Below, piece by piece: positions 50,737 through 60,074 of a stretch of DNA of 60,074 nt; the stretch's first letter is position 1, and each line of letters opens with the position of its first letter. Source of the DNA: Zelonia costaricensis (lineage: Eukaryota > Euglenozoa > Kinetoplastea > Trypanosomatida > Trypanosomatidae); NCBI GenBank assembly GCA_030849075.1, contig JASAOO010003427.1:1-60074 (forward strand), in the 5' to 3' direction. A model generated the notes under the pieces. The model did not search any database and was not told the DNA's origin. It worked only from the letters and a program-made list of their open reading frames with translations. The translations under genes and the position numbers were made by a program.

Positions 50737-51462
50737 GCCGGGCAGGCGAGCGCGGCACGGCACCTCGCCACGTGCGGCCCGGACTATGACGCCGGTGTTC
50801 CTGTGGTTGCGTTGCGGCGGATGGGGGTGGCACAACGATGCCAAACGATAAAAAGGGAACACAACATCAAGGCGATCTGCGTGGCAGCTCTGTGTCAGAA
50901 GCTGTCGTTGCTCGCTGATGAAGAGGTGCGATGAGATAACAGAGGGAGGGGGGGGGGGATCACCCCCCATGTCGGTGCGCCACGGGTCAGGTGGGCACCT
51001 CTTCGCTGGTCTCCGTTACGCCATAGGCGCACAGCAGCTGCGTCGATTGGATGTAGCGACTTTTCTTTCTTCACGAACTTGCAGGTGGCGCTCTCCCACT
51101 GCACACCACATACACACACGCACTGTTGTTGCTCTCCCCCCTCCCATCTCGGCTCGTTCTTCATCATGCAGCCCTGCTGCACCTGCCTCCACGTTCCCCC
51201 AACTCCACTCTCTCCCCCCAACGCCGTCTCCTGCGCAGTACCGAAAAGCACGAAGGTGAGTCGCGACAGCGTCTCCCGCGTCGCTTGGACGATCCCAGTC
51301 TCCCCCATATCACAACGGACCGCGCATCACACTAAAGGTGACAGCCCTTCTGGCAGTCGCAGGCCGTCGAGCCCACCACAGCCTCGAACTTGTGCCGCCC
51401 CGCTTGCCGGGCCCAACTCGCTACAGAAATTTTATTTCCGCCGCGCCGCGACGCACGTTCGA
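50737..51462 (+). other. Spacer and leader before the mitochondrial-type gene
   Basis: No separate gene is seen. A G11 run (50948-50958) followed by ATCA and C6 can form a short hairpin. A CA stretch lies at 51101-51122. From about 51079 the frame of the next gene is open without a stop, but its translation is low complexity until the ATG at 51463. Confidence 0.6.
51124..51238 (+). promoter_or_regulatory. Candidate trans-splice acceptor for the mitochondrial-type gene
   Basis: A long C/T-rich stretch ends in CTGCGCAG, with the AG at 51237-51238. This lies downstream of the in-frame ATG at 51166, so that ATG would be lost from the mature mRNA and translation would start at 51463. Confidence 0.55.
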
Positions 51463-54132
51463 ATGCTGCGCTTCTCCAAGTCCGCCCAGGCGGCGCCGGC
51501 GGCGTGTGTGGTGGCGCTGGCCGCCAGCCACCGCGCCGTTGCAGGCACGCCGCCCCGGCGGCAGGTGCAGCACCGCGAACGCATTCTCGGCACCCACGGC
51601 GCGGGGCTCGTCAAGCACGAGTCGATGGCCACGATGGAAATCCGACCGAACTTCGCGCGCGCGCAGAACGCCGCACCGGCTGCCGATCTCTTCCGCACCG
51701 CGGTGCACGAGGGCCTCGGCACTAGCGAGAAGGACCCGTACGTGCGCACGCTGCCCAACCAGGAGTCGCAGCCGCCAGAAAGCTCCGTGCTGCAGGCCGC
51801 GGCCGCCGTGGCGCCGTCGCTGGACGAGCGCCAGTCCCTCTCCCGGCGCTGGGGGACGCTCCAGTACTGGCTGGGTGACCAGCACCCCCGGCTGCCGCTC
51901 TTTCTCGAGCAGCTGATCGTCGCGGAAGCCCTGCCCGTGTCGGCCGCGGCGGAGCGGCTGGTGCAAGGCTTCGCTGCCGACGCGATCCCCGCCATGGCGC
52001 GGGAGGCCGACGCGGGGGTGCAGGCGAAGCTGGAGGCGCTGTGGGCGCAGGCCGTGCAGGCGTATGGGAAGCTGAACACCACGCACGTGTTCGACAGGGC
52101 CGCTTTCGAGCGCGAGCTGGCTGCGCTGCACGCCCGCTTCCTCGCGGACATGGCCGCGCTGTCGTCGCGGGAGGACGGCGCCCTTGCGCTGGAGGTGCTG
52201 CGCCGTAAGGTGGTGCAGAAGCGGAACGCCTTTCTGCAGGACGGACTGCTGCCGCTGGTGCGCAATAGTCCGTACTTTGGCTACGGCGACGCCGTCTGGC
52301 GCGTCATCTTCAACGCTGTCGCCACGCACAAGGCGGAGCTCTTCGCCGCCGCGACGTCGCCGGTGAACGCGACGCTGGGGTACGCCTGGGACGCCCTGAT
52401 GCTGGAGGATGTGGTGCGCACCCCTGCCATGACGGCGCCCGTCGCCCTCTACCTGCTCCTCGTGTCCATCTCGCTCAGCCACGGCCTCGCCGCCCCGGCA
52501 CACAAGACGAGCTCGACTCACCTCGACACGGGAATCGACGGCGACGGCAGCGGAAGCCGCGCTGCCACACCCTCGCTGGCCGCCGTGAACCCCATCGTGA
52601 GGCGCCGCTTTGCTGCGCAGGCGCTTGGCGCCCTCCTGCAGGAGATGCAGGGCTGCGCTGCCCTGGCCAAGGCGCTCCGCGCGGCACACCTCTACGACTC
52701 GGCCCGCGACGCTGCCCTGTGCGAGGCGATGCTGGACGACCGGCAGCTCCTCCTCGCCGACGTCACCAACCTGGTCGAGCGCTTCGACAGCACCGCCGAG
52801 GTGAAGTCGCTGCTCAACTCTCTCATGAGCGGCACCGACAGCGCGGCGAAGGCCCACGTCAGCGGCCTCTTCCAGCTCAGCGGGATCGCAAGCACAAGCC
52901 ACCAGCTGATCGACTGGGACGCGGCCATGGCGGCGGTGGACTGGCCGCACCGCTGGCGCGAGCATGCGCGCACGCTGCTGTCGCACCCGCAGACGCTGGA
53001 TGCGGTGCAGCGGCTGCTCAAGAACGCGATCGGCGCGAAGAGGACGGTGACACGCCTGCACAGCGTCGAGTACGCCGCGGAGCTGGAGGCGGTCTCGCAC
53101 CGACGCAGGGACCGAGAGGCCGCGCGTGCAGCCAAGGTGGAGAAGATCGTGCGCGACCTCTCCTCCTACCAGCAGGTGGACAGCACGCTCGCGGTGCTGC
53201 GGCAGGCCGGCGTGTCGCTGCAGCCGCTCGAAACGGAGGCGGCCGCCATGACAGCGCAGCGCGCCGTGCGCCGTCCGGAGGTAGACAACGGCGTGCTGGA
53301 CCTCGTGCTCGACGCGGTGCAGCTGCGGCACCCCTCGTGGACGAAGTCTGGCATCGTGCCGGCCGCAACGGAGGCGGCCAGGACGCCGCTGTGGTACCTC
53401 GGGTGCGTGACGCGGGTGTACATCCGCCTGGCCTACGTACCGCAAGCCGCCGCGGCCCTCATGGCGCAGCGCACCCGCCGCCGCATCGGGGCCGTCGGGA
53501 CCGAGCCGACGCAGTTCAACGTGCCGGCGGAGATGGGCATGGTGGAGCAGTACGACAACCTGCAGTACAAGCGCTACGACTGGCAGGGCTGGTACCAGCG
53601 CATGGTCGACGTGCACAACCGCAACGTGTCAATCAAGTGCCGCCTGGACGACCTCAAGCGGCTCGACGCGTACGGCAACCCCTTTGTAGAGGTGCAGGCA
53701 GAACGGCGGCTGCGCATTCTCGCTGACCACCGGGTCGGCATGGGTGTACTGAAGCTGGACAGCGACAAGTACGAGGACCAGTCAGACAACATCACGCACG
53801 GCTCGACGAAGCTGTCGGAGCTGCTCGCCGACGCGCGCAAGGCGCAGCTGGGGCGGGAGTACTGGCCCTCGGTCGAGGTGAAAGTGCGCCGCCCCTCCGG
53901 GCAGAGCAAGACGTACTACTCCGTCCTGGACGACGCCCGGATCGAGGCGCGCAGCAAGGAGCTGTATGAGCGCTACCGCGAGGCGAAGAAGCGCAGCCTC
54001 TTTGTGACACCGATGGACATGTGGCTGGACGTCAAGGGCATGCAGGTGCGCAAGACGGTGGACGCGGCCGACGCGCAGGGCTACACGGTCGACTCCCTGC
54101 AGGACACCATGGACGACAGCAGTGGCAAGTGA
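51463..54132 (+). CDS. Probable mitochondrial protein, 889 residues, unknown function
   Basis: The N-terminus (MLRFSKSAQAAPAACVVALA) is rich in Arg, Ala and Ser and lacks acidic residues for about 40 positions, a typical mitochondrial targeting sequence. The body is largely alpha-helical and Ala/Leu-rich, with no membrane helix or catalytic motif that I recognise. The C-terminal 200 residues are more compositionally complex and contain Trp/Tyr-rich patches such as YDWQGWYQRM. Large helical proteins of this type are common among trypanosomatid mitoribosomal subunits and assembly factors, so that is my best guess, at low certainty. An in-frame ATG at 51166 would add 99 low-complexity residues and mask the targeting signal, so I prefer 51463. 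Confidence 0.85.
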   Translation: MLRFSKSAQAAPAACVVALAASHRAVAGTPPRRQVQHRERILGTHGAGLVKHESMATMEIRPNFARAQNAAPAADLFRTAVHEGLGTSEKDPYVRTLPNQESQPPESSVLQAAAAVAPSLDERQSLSRRWGTLQYWLGDQHPRLPLFLEQLIVAEALPVSAAAERLVQGFAADAIPAMAREADAGVQAKLEALWAQAVQAYGKLNTTHVFDRAAFERELAALHARFLADMAALSSREDGALALEVLRRKVVQKRNAFLQDGLLPLVRNSPYFGYGDAVWRVIFNAVATHKAELFAAATSPVNATLGYAWDALMLEDVVRTPAMTAPVALYLLLVSISLSHGLAAPAHKTSSTHLDTGIDGDGSGSRAATPSLAAVNPIVRRRFAAQALGALLQEMQGCAALAKALRAAHLYDSARDAALCEAMLDDRQLLLADVTNLVERFDSTAEVKSLLNSLMSGTDSAAKAHVSGLFQLSGIASTSHQLIDWDAAMAAVDWPHRWREHARTLLSHPQTLDAVQRLLKNAIGAKRTVTRLHSVEYAAELEAVSHRRRDREAARAAKVEKIVRDLSSYQQVDSTLAVLRQAGVSLQPLETEAAAMTAQRAVRRPEVDNGVLDLVLDAVQLRHPSWTKSGIVPAATEAARTPLWYLGCVTRVYIRLAYVPQAAAALMAQRTRRRIGAVGTEPTQFNVPAEMGMVEQYDNLQYKRYDWQGWYQRMVDVHNRNVSIKCRLDDLKRLDAYGNPFVEVQAERRLRILADHRVGMGVLKLDSDKYEDQSDNITHGSTKLSELLADARKAQLGREYWPSVEVKVRRPSGQSKTYYSVLDDARIEARSKELYERYREAKKRSLFVTPMDMWLDVKGMQVRKTVDAADAQGYTVDSLQDTMDDSSGK

Positions 54133-54876
54133 GCTTCGTGTCCAGCAACTGGTGCGGGACGGCACGAGGTGGATGCCTCGACGTGTGTTGACGTACGGCG
54201 TTGAACGTTTCACAGCAGTTCATAAACAAAAAAAAAAGAAGAGAAAACCGCAGTAAATGTAACGACTGGCGCGAGCGAGCGGTGCTGCGGCCTCGAGCGG
54301 AAGAAATGGAGAGGCTGTGTGGTTGCGGCGTAGCCGTCGAAGTGCGTCGACGGAGACGGGACGCTGCGCTGCTTGCTCAGACAGGCAAAGGCGGGGGAGG
54401 GGTGCCGTCCTCGCTGCAAGACGGCAGCGGTGCGAACTGCGGCCCGCCGGCACGCCGACCCAGTCGCATCAACAGCCCTTGTGGCGTCAAGTGTGGGCAA
54501 CTCAGCTGTTTTCTCCTGAACACCGCTGAGCTTCCGTCATTGCCCTCCGCGTGCGTGGACGTGGTCTGGGTGACGAGTGAACACCCCCGACCCAGCCACA
54601 TGCCAGCCTGCCCCGCAGCTGTCTCTCACTTCAGACTTCTGCACTGTTTCTGCATTCCTTGACGGCGGTGACAATCGCACGCGCTGGCCTGCACACTCCG
54701 CACTGCTTTCTTTTCGTGTCGCCTCTCTCCTTCTCCTGCGGCCGCTACAGACTTCTGGATACGGGTGAGTGGAAGAAGACGGTAGCCCGCTACCCCTTTA
54801 GGGACACGCACACACACAGATACGTGCAACGCCCCCCCCCCCCTCCCCCCGCCTCAGAGCGCCACATTGAGTGCGG
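54133..54876 (+). other. Spacer before the 330-residue gene
   Basis: No gene is seen. It holds an A10 run near 54228, a short G run near 54393, non-repetitive sequence at 54430-54700, a CA stretch (54804-54818) and a C run (about 54831-54850). Confidence 0.6.
54830..54857 (+). promoter_or_regulatory. Candidate trans-splice acceptor for the 330-residue gene
   Basis: A C-rich tract ends in GCCTCAG, with the AG at 54856-54857, leaving 19 bases before the ATG at 54877. Confidence 0.55.
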
Positions 54877-55869
54877 ATGCTCCGCTTATCTCCAGTCACT
54901 GCGCAAGACGGCGCCCTCGCTGCCGAGGTGAACTCGGCAGTCACCGAGGCGGCACTCCGGTATGAGCGCGTCCTCCGCGATGGCGCTCTGCAGCGCTACG
55001 AGCGGGCCAGGGTTGCGTACGAGGCGGCCTGCATCGCCCGCGAGCGCCGTCGGCTTGTGAGGGAGTCGCACGACTTCACGCAGGCGCACCTGACACGTGC
55101 AGTGGATCACATCAGGGCAATCGTGAACCACACTAGTTCAGCGGATCGAGGAGGTGGTGTACGTGAGTCCACTGTTAGCGCGACTGCACTGTTTGTGTCC
55201 GCGGTGCACTACGACAAGGCGGAGCAGCGGCTGCGGGCACTTGTGGCACAAGAACTCCGCTATCAGGACGTCCGGAGGTCGGCGCCATCGGCCGGCGTGC
55301 CCGAGAGCTGGAAGGACCCGGCGCGCGAGCCCGGTACTTCCCTACTGTCGTGCAGCAGGAGCCACAGCAGCGACGGCGGCGCGGCATGCGCGGTCGCGCC
55401 GGAGGTCGCATGGTCGCTGCGGCCCCTGCTCTACCTCGCTGCCACCCCACTGAGCCACACGTCGCGTGTGCAAGACGGGCAGCAGCAGTCGCTCTTTTCC
55501 AGGCTGGCGTGTGCGCAGCGCCTGGTAAGTGCGCGCGTGGAGGGCACGCGAAGTGCAAAAGCACCCTTGTGCGCGGCAACTCTCACAGGGCACCGGCAGC
55601 AAGTCGAAGAGGCGCGCGCCGCGTACGGGGACGCCACGGCGATGCAGCGAGGCGTCACGGCACGAATGTACGAGCTTCACCAGTGGCTGGGCCAGCGTGC
55701 GCCGGTGCACCCAAAGCGGGGCACCTACGTGGATGCTGGTACCTGCGAAGCCGTGAAGCAGCGGATCCGCAGCGAGCTGGCCGCCGGCCGCGTGACTCTG
55801 CTTCGCCTCCTCTGCGAGAGCGGGCCCGCCGCCTTCGATGAGGAAGGCCGACTCCGACTAGACGCGTAG
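54877..55869 (+). CDS. Protein of unknown function, 330 residues
   Basis: No family recognised. Residues about 10-75 form a charged helix rich in Ala, Arg and Glu (around RYERARVAYEAACIARERRR). Further helical stretches lie near 100-130 and 240-280. The middle (about 135-200) is Ser/Pro/Ala-rich. The N-terminus MLRLSPVT could be a very short targeting sequence but acidic residues appear by position 11, so this is uncertain. Codon use is somewhat less biased to G/C at third positions than in the large neighbours, suggesting a lowly expressed or less constrained gene. The coding call rests on length, the single clean frame and the well-placed acceptor. Confidence 0.75.
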   Translation: MLRLSPVTAQDGALAAEVNSAVTEAALRYERVLRDGALQRYERARVAYEAACIARERRRLVRESHDFTQAHLTRAVDHIRAIVNHTSSADRGGGVRESTVSATALFVSAVHYDKAEQRLRALVAQELRYQDVRRSAPSAGVPESWKDPAREPGTSLLSCSRSHSSDGGAACAVAPEVAWSLRPLLYLAATPLSHTSRVQDGQQQSLFSRLACAQRLVSARVEGTRSAKAPLCAATLTGHRQQVEEARAAYGDATAMQRGVTARMYELHQWLGQRAPVHPKRGTYVDAGTCEAVKQRIRSELAAGRVTLLRLLCESGPAAFDEEGRLRLDA

Positions 55870-56621
55870 ACAAGAAGGCGAGGCCAGCGATCCCGAGAGC
55901 TCCGCCGACCCACTCCTCTCTCTCACGTGCTGTCGAGTGCGTCGTGTAGACTGCCTCGCCGCACCACCCGTTCTCCTTCACATCCCCGGGTGCCGAGGAA
56001 GAAACAAAGAGGACGAGTACGAACCGAGAGCGTGTCGAGTGTTTGTGATGATTGGGCACTCTCTCCTTTTTTTTTGTTGTTGCTGTTGTAGATTCTGCTG
56101 CCCGACTGCGGTCGCCCTCGGTGCACTCGGCTAGTGGGCTCGTCCTGGGGTACCGATGGATGAAAAACACAGCTCACACGGTACGCTCGCCTGCGAGCGG
56201 TTGACACGCCAAAGTACACAGGTCCTCACTCTTGCTTTCGGTCGCAACGTCGCGAACCGGTGTTTCCGCGCTGCGTTTGCATTCGACACAGGGTGGTCTT
56301 CATGCGCTTGCCGCCCTTCACTCCGTTCGCCGCGACTCGCTCCTTTTGTTCTCCCCTTCTGTCATTCCTGCCGCGTTGTACCGCGTTCGCGCCCACCATG
56401 AACGGCACCACAACACCGAACTCCTTCCCCTCTCTCCTCATCACACGCACACACACACACGCACCCACGCAGAGAACGAGCGCGTCCTTTGTTTTCCCTG
56501 GTAGCACCGGTGTCGCACGCACGCGTGTCAATCGCCCTTCCCTTACCCCGCCATCCGCTTTCCAACCCCCCCTTCTCCTTCCACAATCGTCACCCGTACG
56601 GGTCTACTACTCGCTACGAAG
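55870..56621 (+). other. Spacer before the small two-helix gene
   Basis: No gene is seen. It holds a T9 run with TTG repeats near 56068-56090, a CA tract (56442-56460) and a pyrimidine-rich leader. A TAG with the AG at about 56503-56504 after a T/C tract is a plausible trans-splice site. Confidence 0.6.
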
Positions 56622-57125
56622 ATGAAGGTCGAGCTCACCATGCAGTACCTGGACGAGTGGATGCTCCGCTGGCGCAAGTTCCAGACGGAGAGCGACTGGC
56701 AGATCGAGAAGAACCGCCAGTGGTGGCGCAAGGCGAACATCGTGACGGCTGGTGCGGTCATGAGCGGCCTCGTCATGTACACCGCCGGCGCTGCGACAAT
56801 TCGCCGCCAGTTCGGTGCACCGCACTTCTTCGACGTCGGCGCTGACGCCAAGTTGAAGGCGACCATCACGGAGGTGATGACGAGTCGCTGGCGCTACACC
56901 CCGCAAGGCTACGGCCGCCTCTTCGTCGTTGGGCTGCCGACGTTCTTCATCTTCGCGATCTCCGAGCACGTTCAGGAGCGCCGCCGCCTGCGCGCCTACG
57001 TCAACCAGAACACCGTGTTCGGCGAGCAGGCCCGCCGCCTCGTCCAGAGCGGCAAGATTGAGGAGTACCTCGCGGTGAACATCCAGGCCACCCTGCCGCA
57101 GAACCAGCGCCAGCTCTACGCGTGA
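56622..57125 (+). CDS. Small protein with two hydrophobic segments, possibly mitochondrial inner membrane
   Basis: This 167-residue protein begins with a Trp/Arg/Lys-rich amphipathic stretch (about 8-36, with several Trp). A hydrophobic segment follows at about 38-58 (VTAGAVMSGLVMYTAGAA), then a soluble stretch and a second hydrophobic segment at about 101-117 (RLFVVGLPTFFIFAISE). The C-terminal 45 residues are charged. This size and layout are common for accessory subunits of mitochondrial respiratory complexes in trypanosomatids, but I see no signature that fixes a complex, so the function is left open. Coding potential is clear: compact frame, strong codon bias, ATG after AAG. Confidence 0.85.
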   Translation: MKVELTMQYLDEWMLRWRKFQTESDWQIEKNRQWWRKANIVTAGAVMSGLVMYTAGAATIRRQFGAPHFFDVGADAKLKATITEVMTSRWRYTPQGYGRLFVVGLPTFFIFAISEHVQERRRLRAYVNQNTVFGEQARRLVQSGKIEEYLAVNIQATLPQNQRQLYA

Positions 57126-60074
57126 GTTGGAGGAGAACGCGTCACTGCGGCGAGGTGCGGAAAAGAGCACACAAAAGGTACGAGGGAGGGCCACGGCAGG
57201 GAGTGACGAGGCGCGAAGGGCGGCGATGTAATCGCGCGCTGAGGCAACGCCGAGGCGTAGCGCTCGCGTGACGAGGCGCCGCTGCGAGCTTTTTCCAGCA
57301 CGGTGGTTTCACACTGTCGATTCGCCGTTCAAGTGTCTGCAGCCCTCTCCTTCCCGAGCCTTGTCTTTCTTGACTTGTCGCACGATGTGAAGGTGCGACA
57401 AGGAAGAGAACGTCTCGTCTCTTCATCCCCCCCCCCCCCTCGACGCCGGCTCCCGCTGTGGCTTCCGTGACCCTCGTTGCTCTTTTCACTGTTTAGCGTT
57501 AGTAGTAGGAAATTGGTGCACCGTGATGGTGGTGAGCGTGACGAATCTGATGTTTCTTCCCCCCCGCACACGCAACGAACACAACCGCCTCCGAAGACCA
57601 CCGTCTGTGCTCCCCTGGCGAGCGAGTTGTCAAGCCCGTCACCTCAATGGAGCACGCAGCAGAAGATGGGAAGCGAATCAGATTTCACGTGGACATCAAC
57701 GCACCCTGTGCCGATAGCCGTGCGTCGGTCGTACTAAAACAACGGAAAGCGATAGAACCGACGCAGCCATGCTACCACGTAGGGTGACGAAGTAGAAGCA
57801 TTGCTGCGAATGGGGCGGCACTGCAGGGCTGCTATCCCATACGTCGATGTCGCAGGCTTGAAAGCCAGCTCTTACGTGCGTCTTGGGCAGCAGCGGGACG
57901 CCGACGGAGGGAGAGTGCGCGCTGCCCATGTGCGCGGCTGAGCACTCCGAGTCCGCCCTCCGCTGCGCCCCTCCGCCTGCGGTGTGGGGGCCGCACGATG
58001 TGTGGCTGCGGTGGCGCCGGCGTGACGCCACACAGTCCCTCCAGTCCCCGCCTCCCCGCACCCCCACTCTCCCCCCATCGCCCCCCCCCCCCCGCACTCT
58101 TCTCTCCGTTTCCGCGGCCACACGACTGCCCCGCTCGCTGCTGCCCTCGTGCCTCTCCCCCCTGCTCCTCACACGCATCGGGCACGGCCACAGCTGAACG
58201 TGAACACTCTAAGAGGTAAGACGGCGGCTCCGCTTCGAAAAAAAAAAGCCCATCTGGACTCTGACAGCTCCACACTTGCGGTATCCCGTGCCTACTGACA
58301 CGCTAGCGTACTGTACCCACACCATTGATCGCCTTCGAACTCGCCAGCGTGACGTGTTTCACTTGAGACCTTAACGGCTGCGTACCACAACGCTAGTCTC
58401 TGTGCACAGAAAAAAGAAAAAAGGCAAACGCGGCCCGTCACAGGCCGACGTCTCAGATCTTTTCTTTTCCGAGGAAAGGGCGCCACTGACGCGCCTGCGT
58501 CTGCAGTCAACTCACAGCTGCCCCAGCAAACTCCACTTCCCGCTTCCTCTCTGCCCCCCTCCCCCCCGTTTTCGCACATTGCCTGCTCCCGACGTCGTCA
58601 CACACACACCTTTCCCTTCGCGCGACTCGTCCGTGTGCTGTCGGCTCCGAAGGCGGACTCGCGTCCTGGCTCGAGACCCCTCCTCGCGTCTCGTTTGTGT
58701 TTTTGGCTTCGCTCCATCCTGATCGCTTCACCTCTCCCCACCTCGTCGTTTCCTTTTTTTTTTGTCCCTGCTGGTTTCTCCGCCTTCTCTTCCTGACGCG
58801 TGGGTCTGCGTCGTCGTTCTCGGATTGCACGACACCGTCTGGAGCATATTTTGCGGTCATCTGTCTTTCAGCTCCGACAATCATTTGTTATTATTTCCCT
58901 TTTTGTTCTGTACCGCCGCTGTCCGACTCACCGCCCCCCCCCCCTCCCCCACCCACCCACACAAACGGACAAGCGAAAAGGAAAAGAGGGTATCTGAGCA
59001 CTATTCCTTCGAGGCACCCACTTCCTGTTTTACCATTCTAGTGCACAGATCGCCACCCGCAGCTTCACGCTGTGCTTGTCGCCGCTGTGTGCCTGGGCGT
59101 GGGCGTGTCTCTTGTTTTTTTTTCTTTATCTCCCCCTCCCCTATTTGGCGCTCCTTCGCTACTGCTCCGCGTGTCTTGGTTTCCGTCACCCTCTCCACAC
59201 GACCGCTCCCGGTCTCTCTCTCCTCCTCCTCTCTGTGTCTGAGGGTGTTCCCTGATTCCCCCCTTTTGTTTTCGTGTAGCTCGCGTGGGGCTGTGCCGTC
59301 TCAAGACACGGATCGGCACGCGTGCCCAGCAGCTTTGTTTTTCTCTCGTGGCTCACCTGCGGTGACACCCATTCTGCGCAGCTGAATCGCAGAGTCGGCT
59401 CTGTGCGCGCTCCAGCCGTGACGCTGTGCGGTGCAATGTATAGCATGGGAATTCGAGAAGCCCTTTAGCCGTGCGTGAGCGACTCCCCGCCCGCCTCGCC
59501 CTGTCTCGTGCCTTCTTTCTTCCAGCGTTCCCCCTTCTGAAACGTGCACACTCTTCCGGTGCACCCTCGATACTCGAGTGAGCGTGCAACCGTTGTTCTC
59601 TTGCGCATCTTCCTCATTCTTTTGTTTTCTTCTTGGGCGTGTGTGTGTGTGTCTTTCCTTATGGGTGTGCGTTAGTTATTTTCTCTTGCTGCTCTCGTTG
59701 TTTCCTCCCCCCTCCTCCCTTCGAATCCCTCGCCCTGCTGCATGCATTTTGGCTTCCGTCTCTCTCTCCTGCCTGCTGGCGCTTCGTGCCTCGGACCTCG
59801 TGCCTACTTTGCAGTGAGTTTTCGGTGCGGCCCTTTGTTCTCTCTCGCGCCCCCTCCCGCCACTCTCTCCCTCCCACGTGTGCACCACCTCGTCGCTGTC
59901 GTGGGGCTTCGCCATACCAGCGTTCTCGTCCACCCCCTTCTTTTCTTCCTCTTCTCCCCCCCGCCCGCCATTTCCGGCGTTCTCGTGCGGCCTTGAAACG
60001 CGCAAGAGCGTCTGTTTTCTCCCCCTCGTCGCTTCTTGCGCGAAGGCGTCCGTCTCCCCTCGTCGCTAGTTCAT
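57126..60074 (+). other. Terminal 2.9 kb without a recognised gene
   Basis: No supported gene. The part at about 57600-58030 is non-repetitive, mixed sequence and could be a decayed retroposon on the minus strand. From about 58500 to the end the + strand is heavily C/T-rich with T and C runs, and a GT stretch lies at 59639-59652, as in the leader before the calpain-like gene. A following + strand gene probably starts beyond the window. Confidence 0.6.

Noticed and set aside
49288..50970. Minus-strand open frame (560 residues) opposite the membrane-protein gene
   Set aside because: Arg/His-rich antisense reading; the sense frame has clear membrane helices and a sensible start.
51166..51462. 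N-terminal extension of the mitochondrial-type protein from the ATG at 51166
   Set aside because: The translation is low complexity, a good splice acceptor lies downstream at 51237-51238, and the targeting sequence starts at 51463.
51421..53616. Minus-strand open frame (731 residues) opposite the mitochondrial-type gene
   Set aside because: Antisense shadow, composition dominated by Arg, Val, His and Leu, no domain recognised.
57696..58178. Minus-strand frame of 160 residues in the terminal spacer
   Set aside because: Gly/Arg-rich, on the wrong strand for the unit, with no domain; better explained by chance or a decayed retroposon.
19387..60074. tRNA, snRNA, spliced-leader RNA or other known RNA genes in the spacers
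   Set aside because: I looked for cloverleaf-like or known RNA sequence features and saw none that I could support without a covariance-model search.
1..60074. A strand-switch region or Pol II start/stop region
   Set aside because: All supported genes point the same way and no change of strand is seen within the window.

Overview
The window reads as a nuclear chromosome segment of a trypanosomatid of the Leishmania group (Leishmaniinae). All fifteen convincing genes lie on the + strand, none has an intron, and the coding DNA is GC-rich. They are separated by 0.6-2.1 kb spacers rich in C/T runs, GT and CA microsatellites and poly-G/poly-C. Most starts have a pyrimidine tract followed by an AG a short way upstream, as expected for spliced-leader trans-splicing of one polycistronic unit. 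The gene content (giant calpain-like gene, RSP3, amastin-like protein, RFC subunit, CDC2-related kinase) is what I recall for Leishmania chromosome 27, but I could not check synteny.

Layout. 1-1860: pyrimidine-rich leader. 1861-19386: a 5841-residue calpain-like protein with two N-terminal and one C-terminal calpain modules around about 59 copies of a 65-70 residue repeat. 21492-22553: radial spoke protein 3. 24519-26255: conserved-looking protein of unknown function. 27006-27623: four-helix amastin-like membrane protein. 29575-30666: replication factor C small subunit. 31788-32774: CDC2-related kinase. 33656-35308: RING plus PHD finger protein. 36236-38341: homologue of the splicing factor SMU1. 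38978-40726: dynein assembly factor DNAAF3. 42279-45272: 997-residue unknown protein. 46371-47765: coiled-coil protein. 49264-50736: polytopic membrane protein. 51463-54132: probable mitochondrial protein. 54877-55869: unknown protein. 56622-57125: small two-helix protein, perhaps of the mitochondrial inner membrane. 57126-60074: no gene seen, becoming very pyrimidine-rich at the end like the leader of a following gene.

The genes are not a functional operon; sharing a transcription unit is normal in these organisms. Flagellar themes recur (RSP3, DNAAF3, possibly the calpain-like protein and some unknowns), beside nuclear functions (RFC, SMU1, RING/PHD) and probable mitochondrial ones near the right end. 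The most unusual element is the giant calpain-like gene: its three protease modules look catalytically degenerate, its repeats alternate between two types in the middle of the array, and many repeats share an unusual fixed codon string. Two of the three single-N positions are flanked by 57 and 63 bp near-identical duplications that look like unmerged contig ends. Several spacers carry GT tracts followed by CA tracts, and two contain strong G-quadruplex motifs on the mRNA-sense strand.
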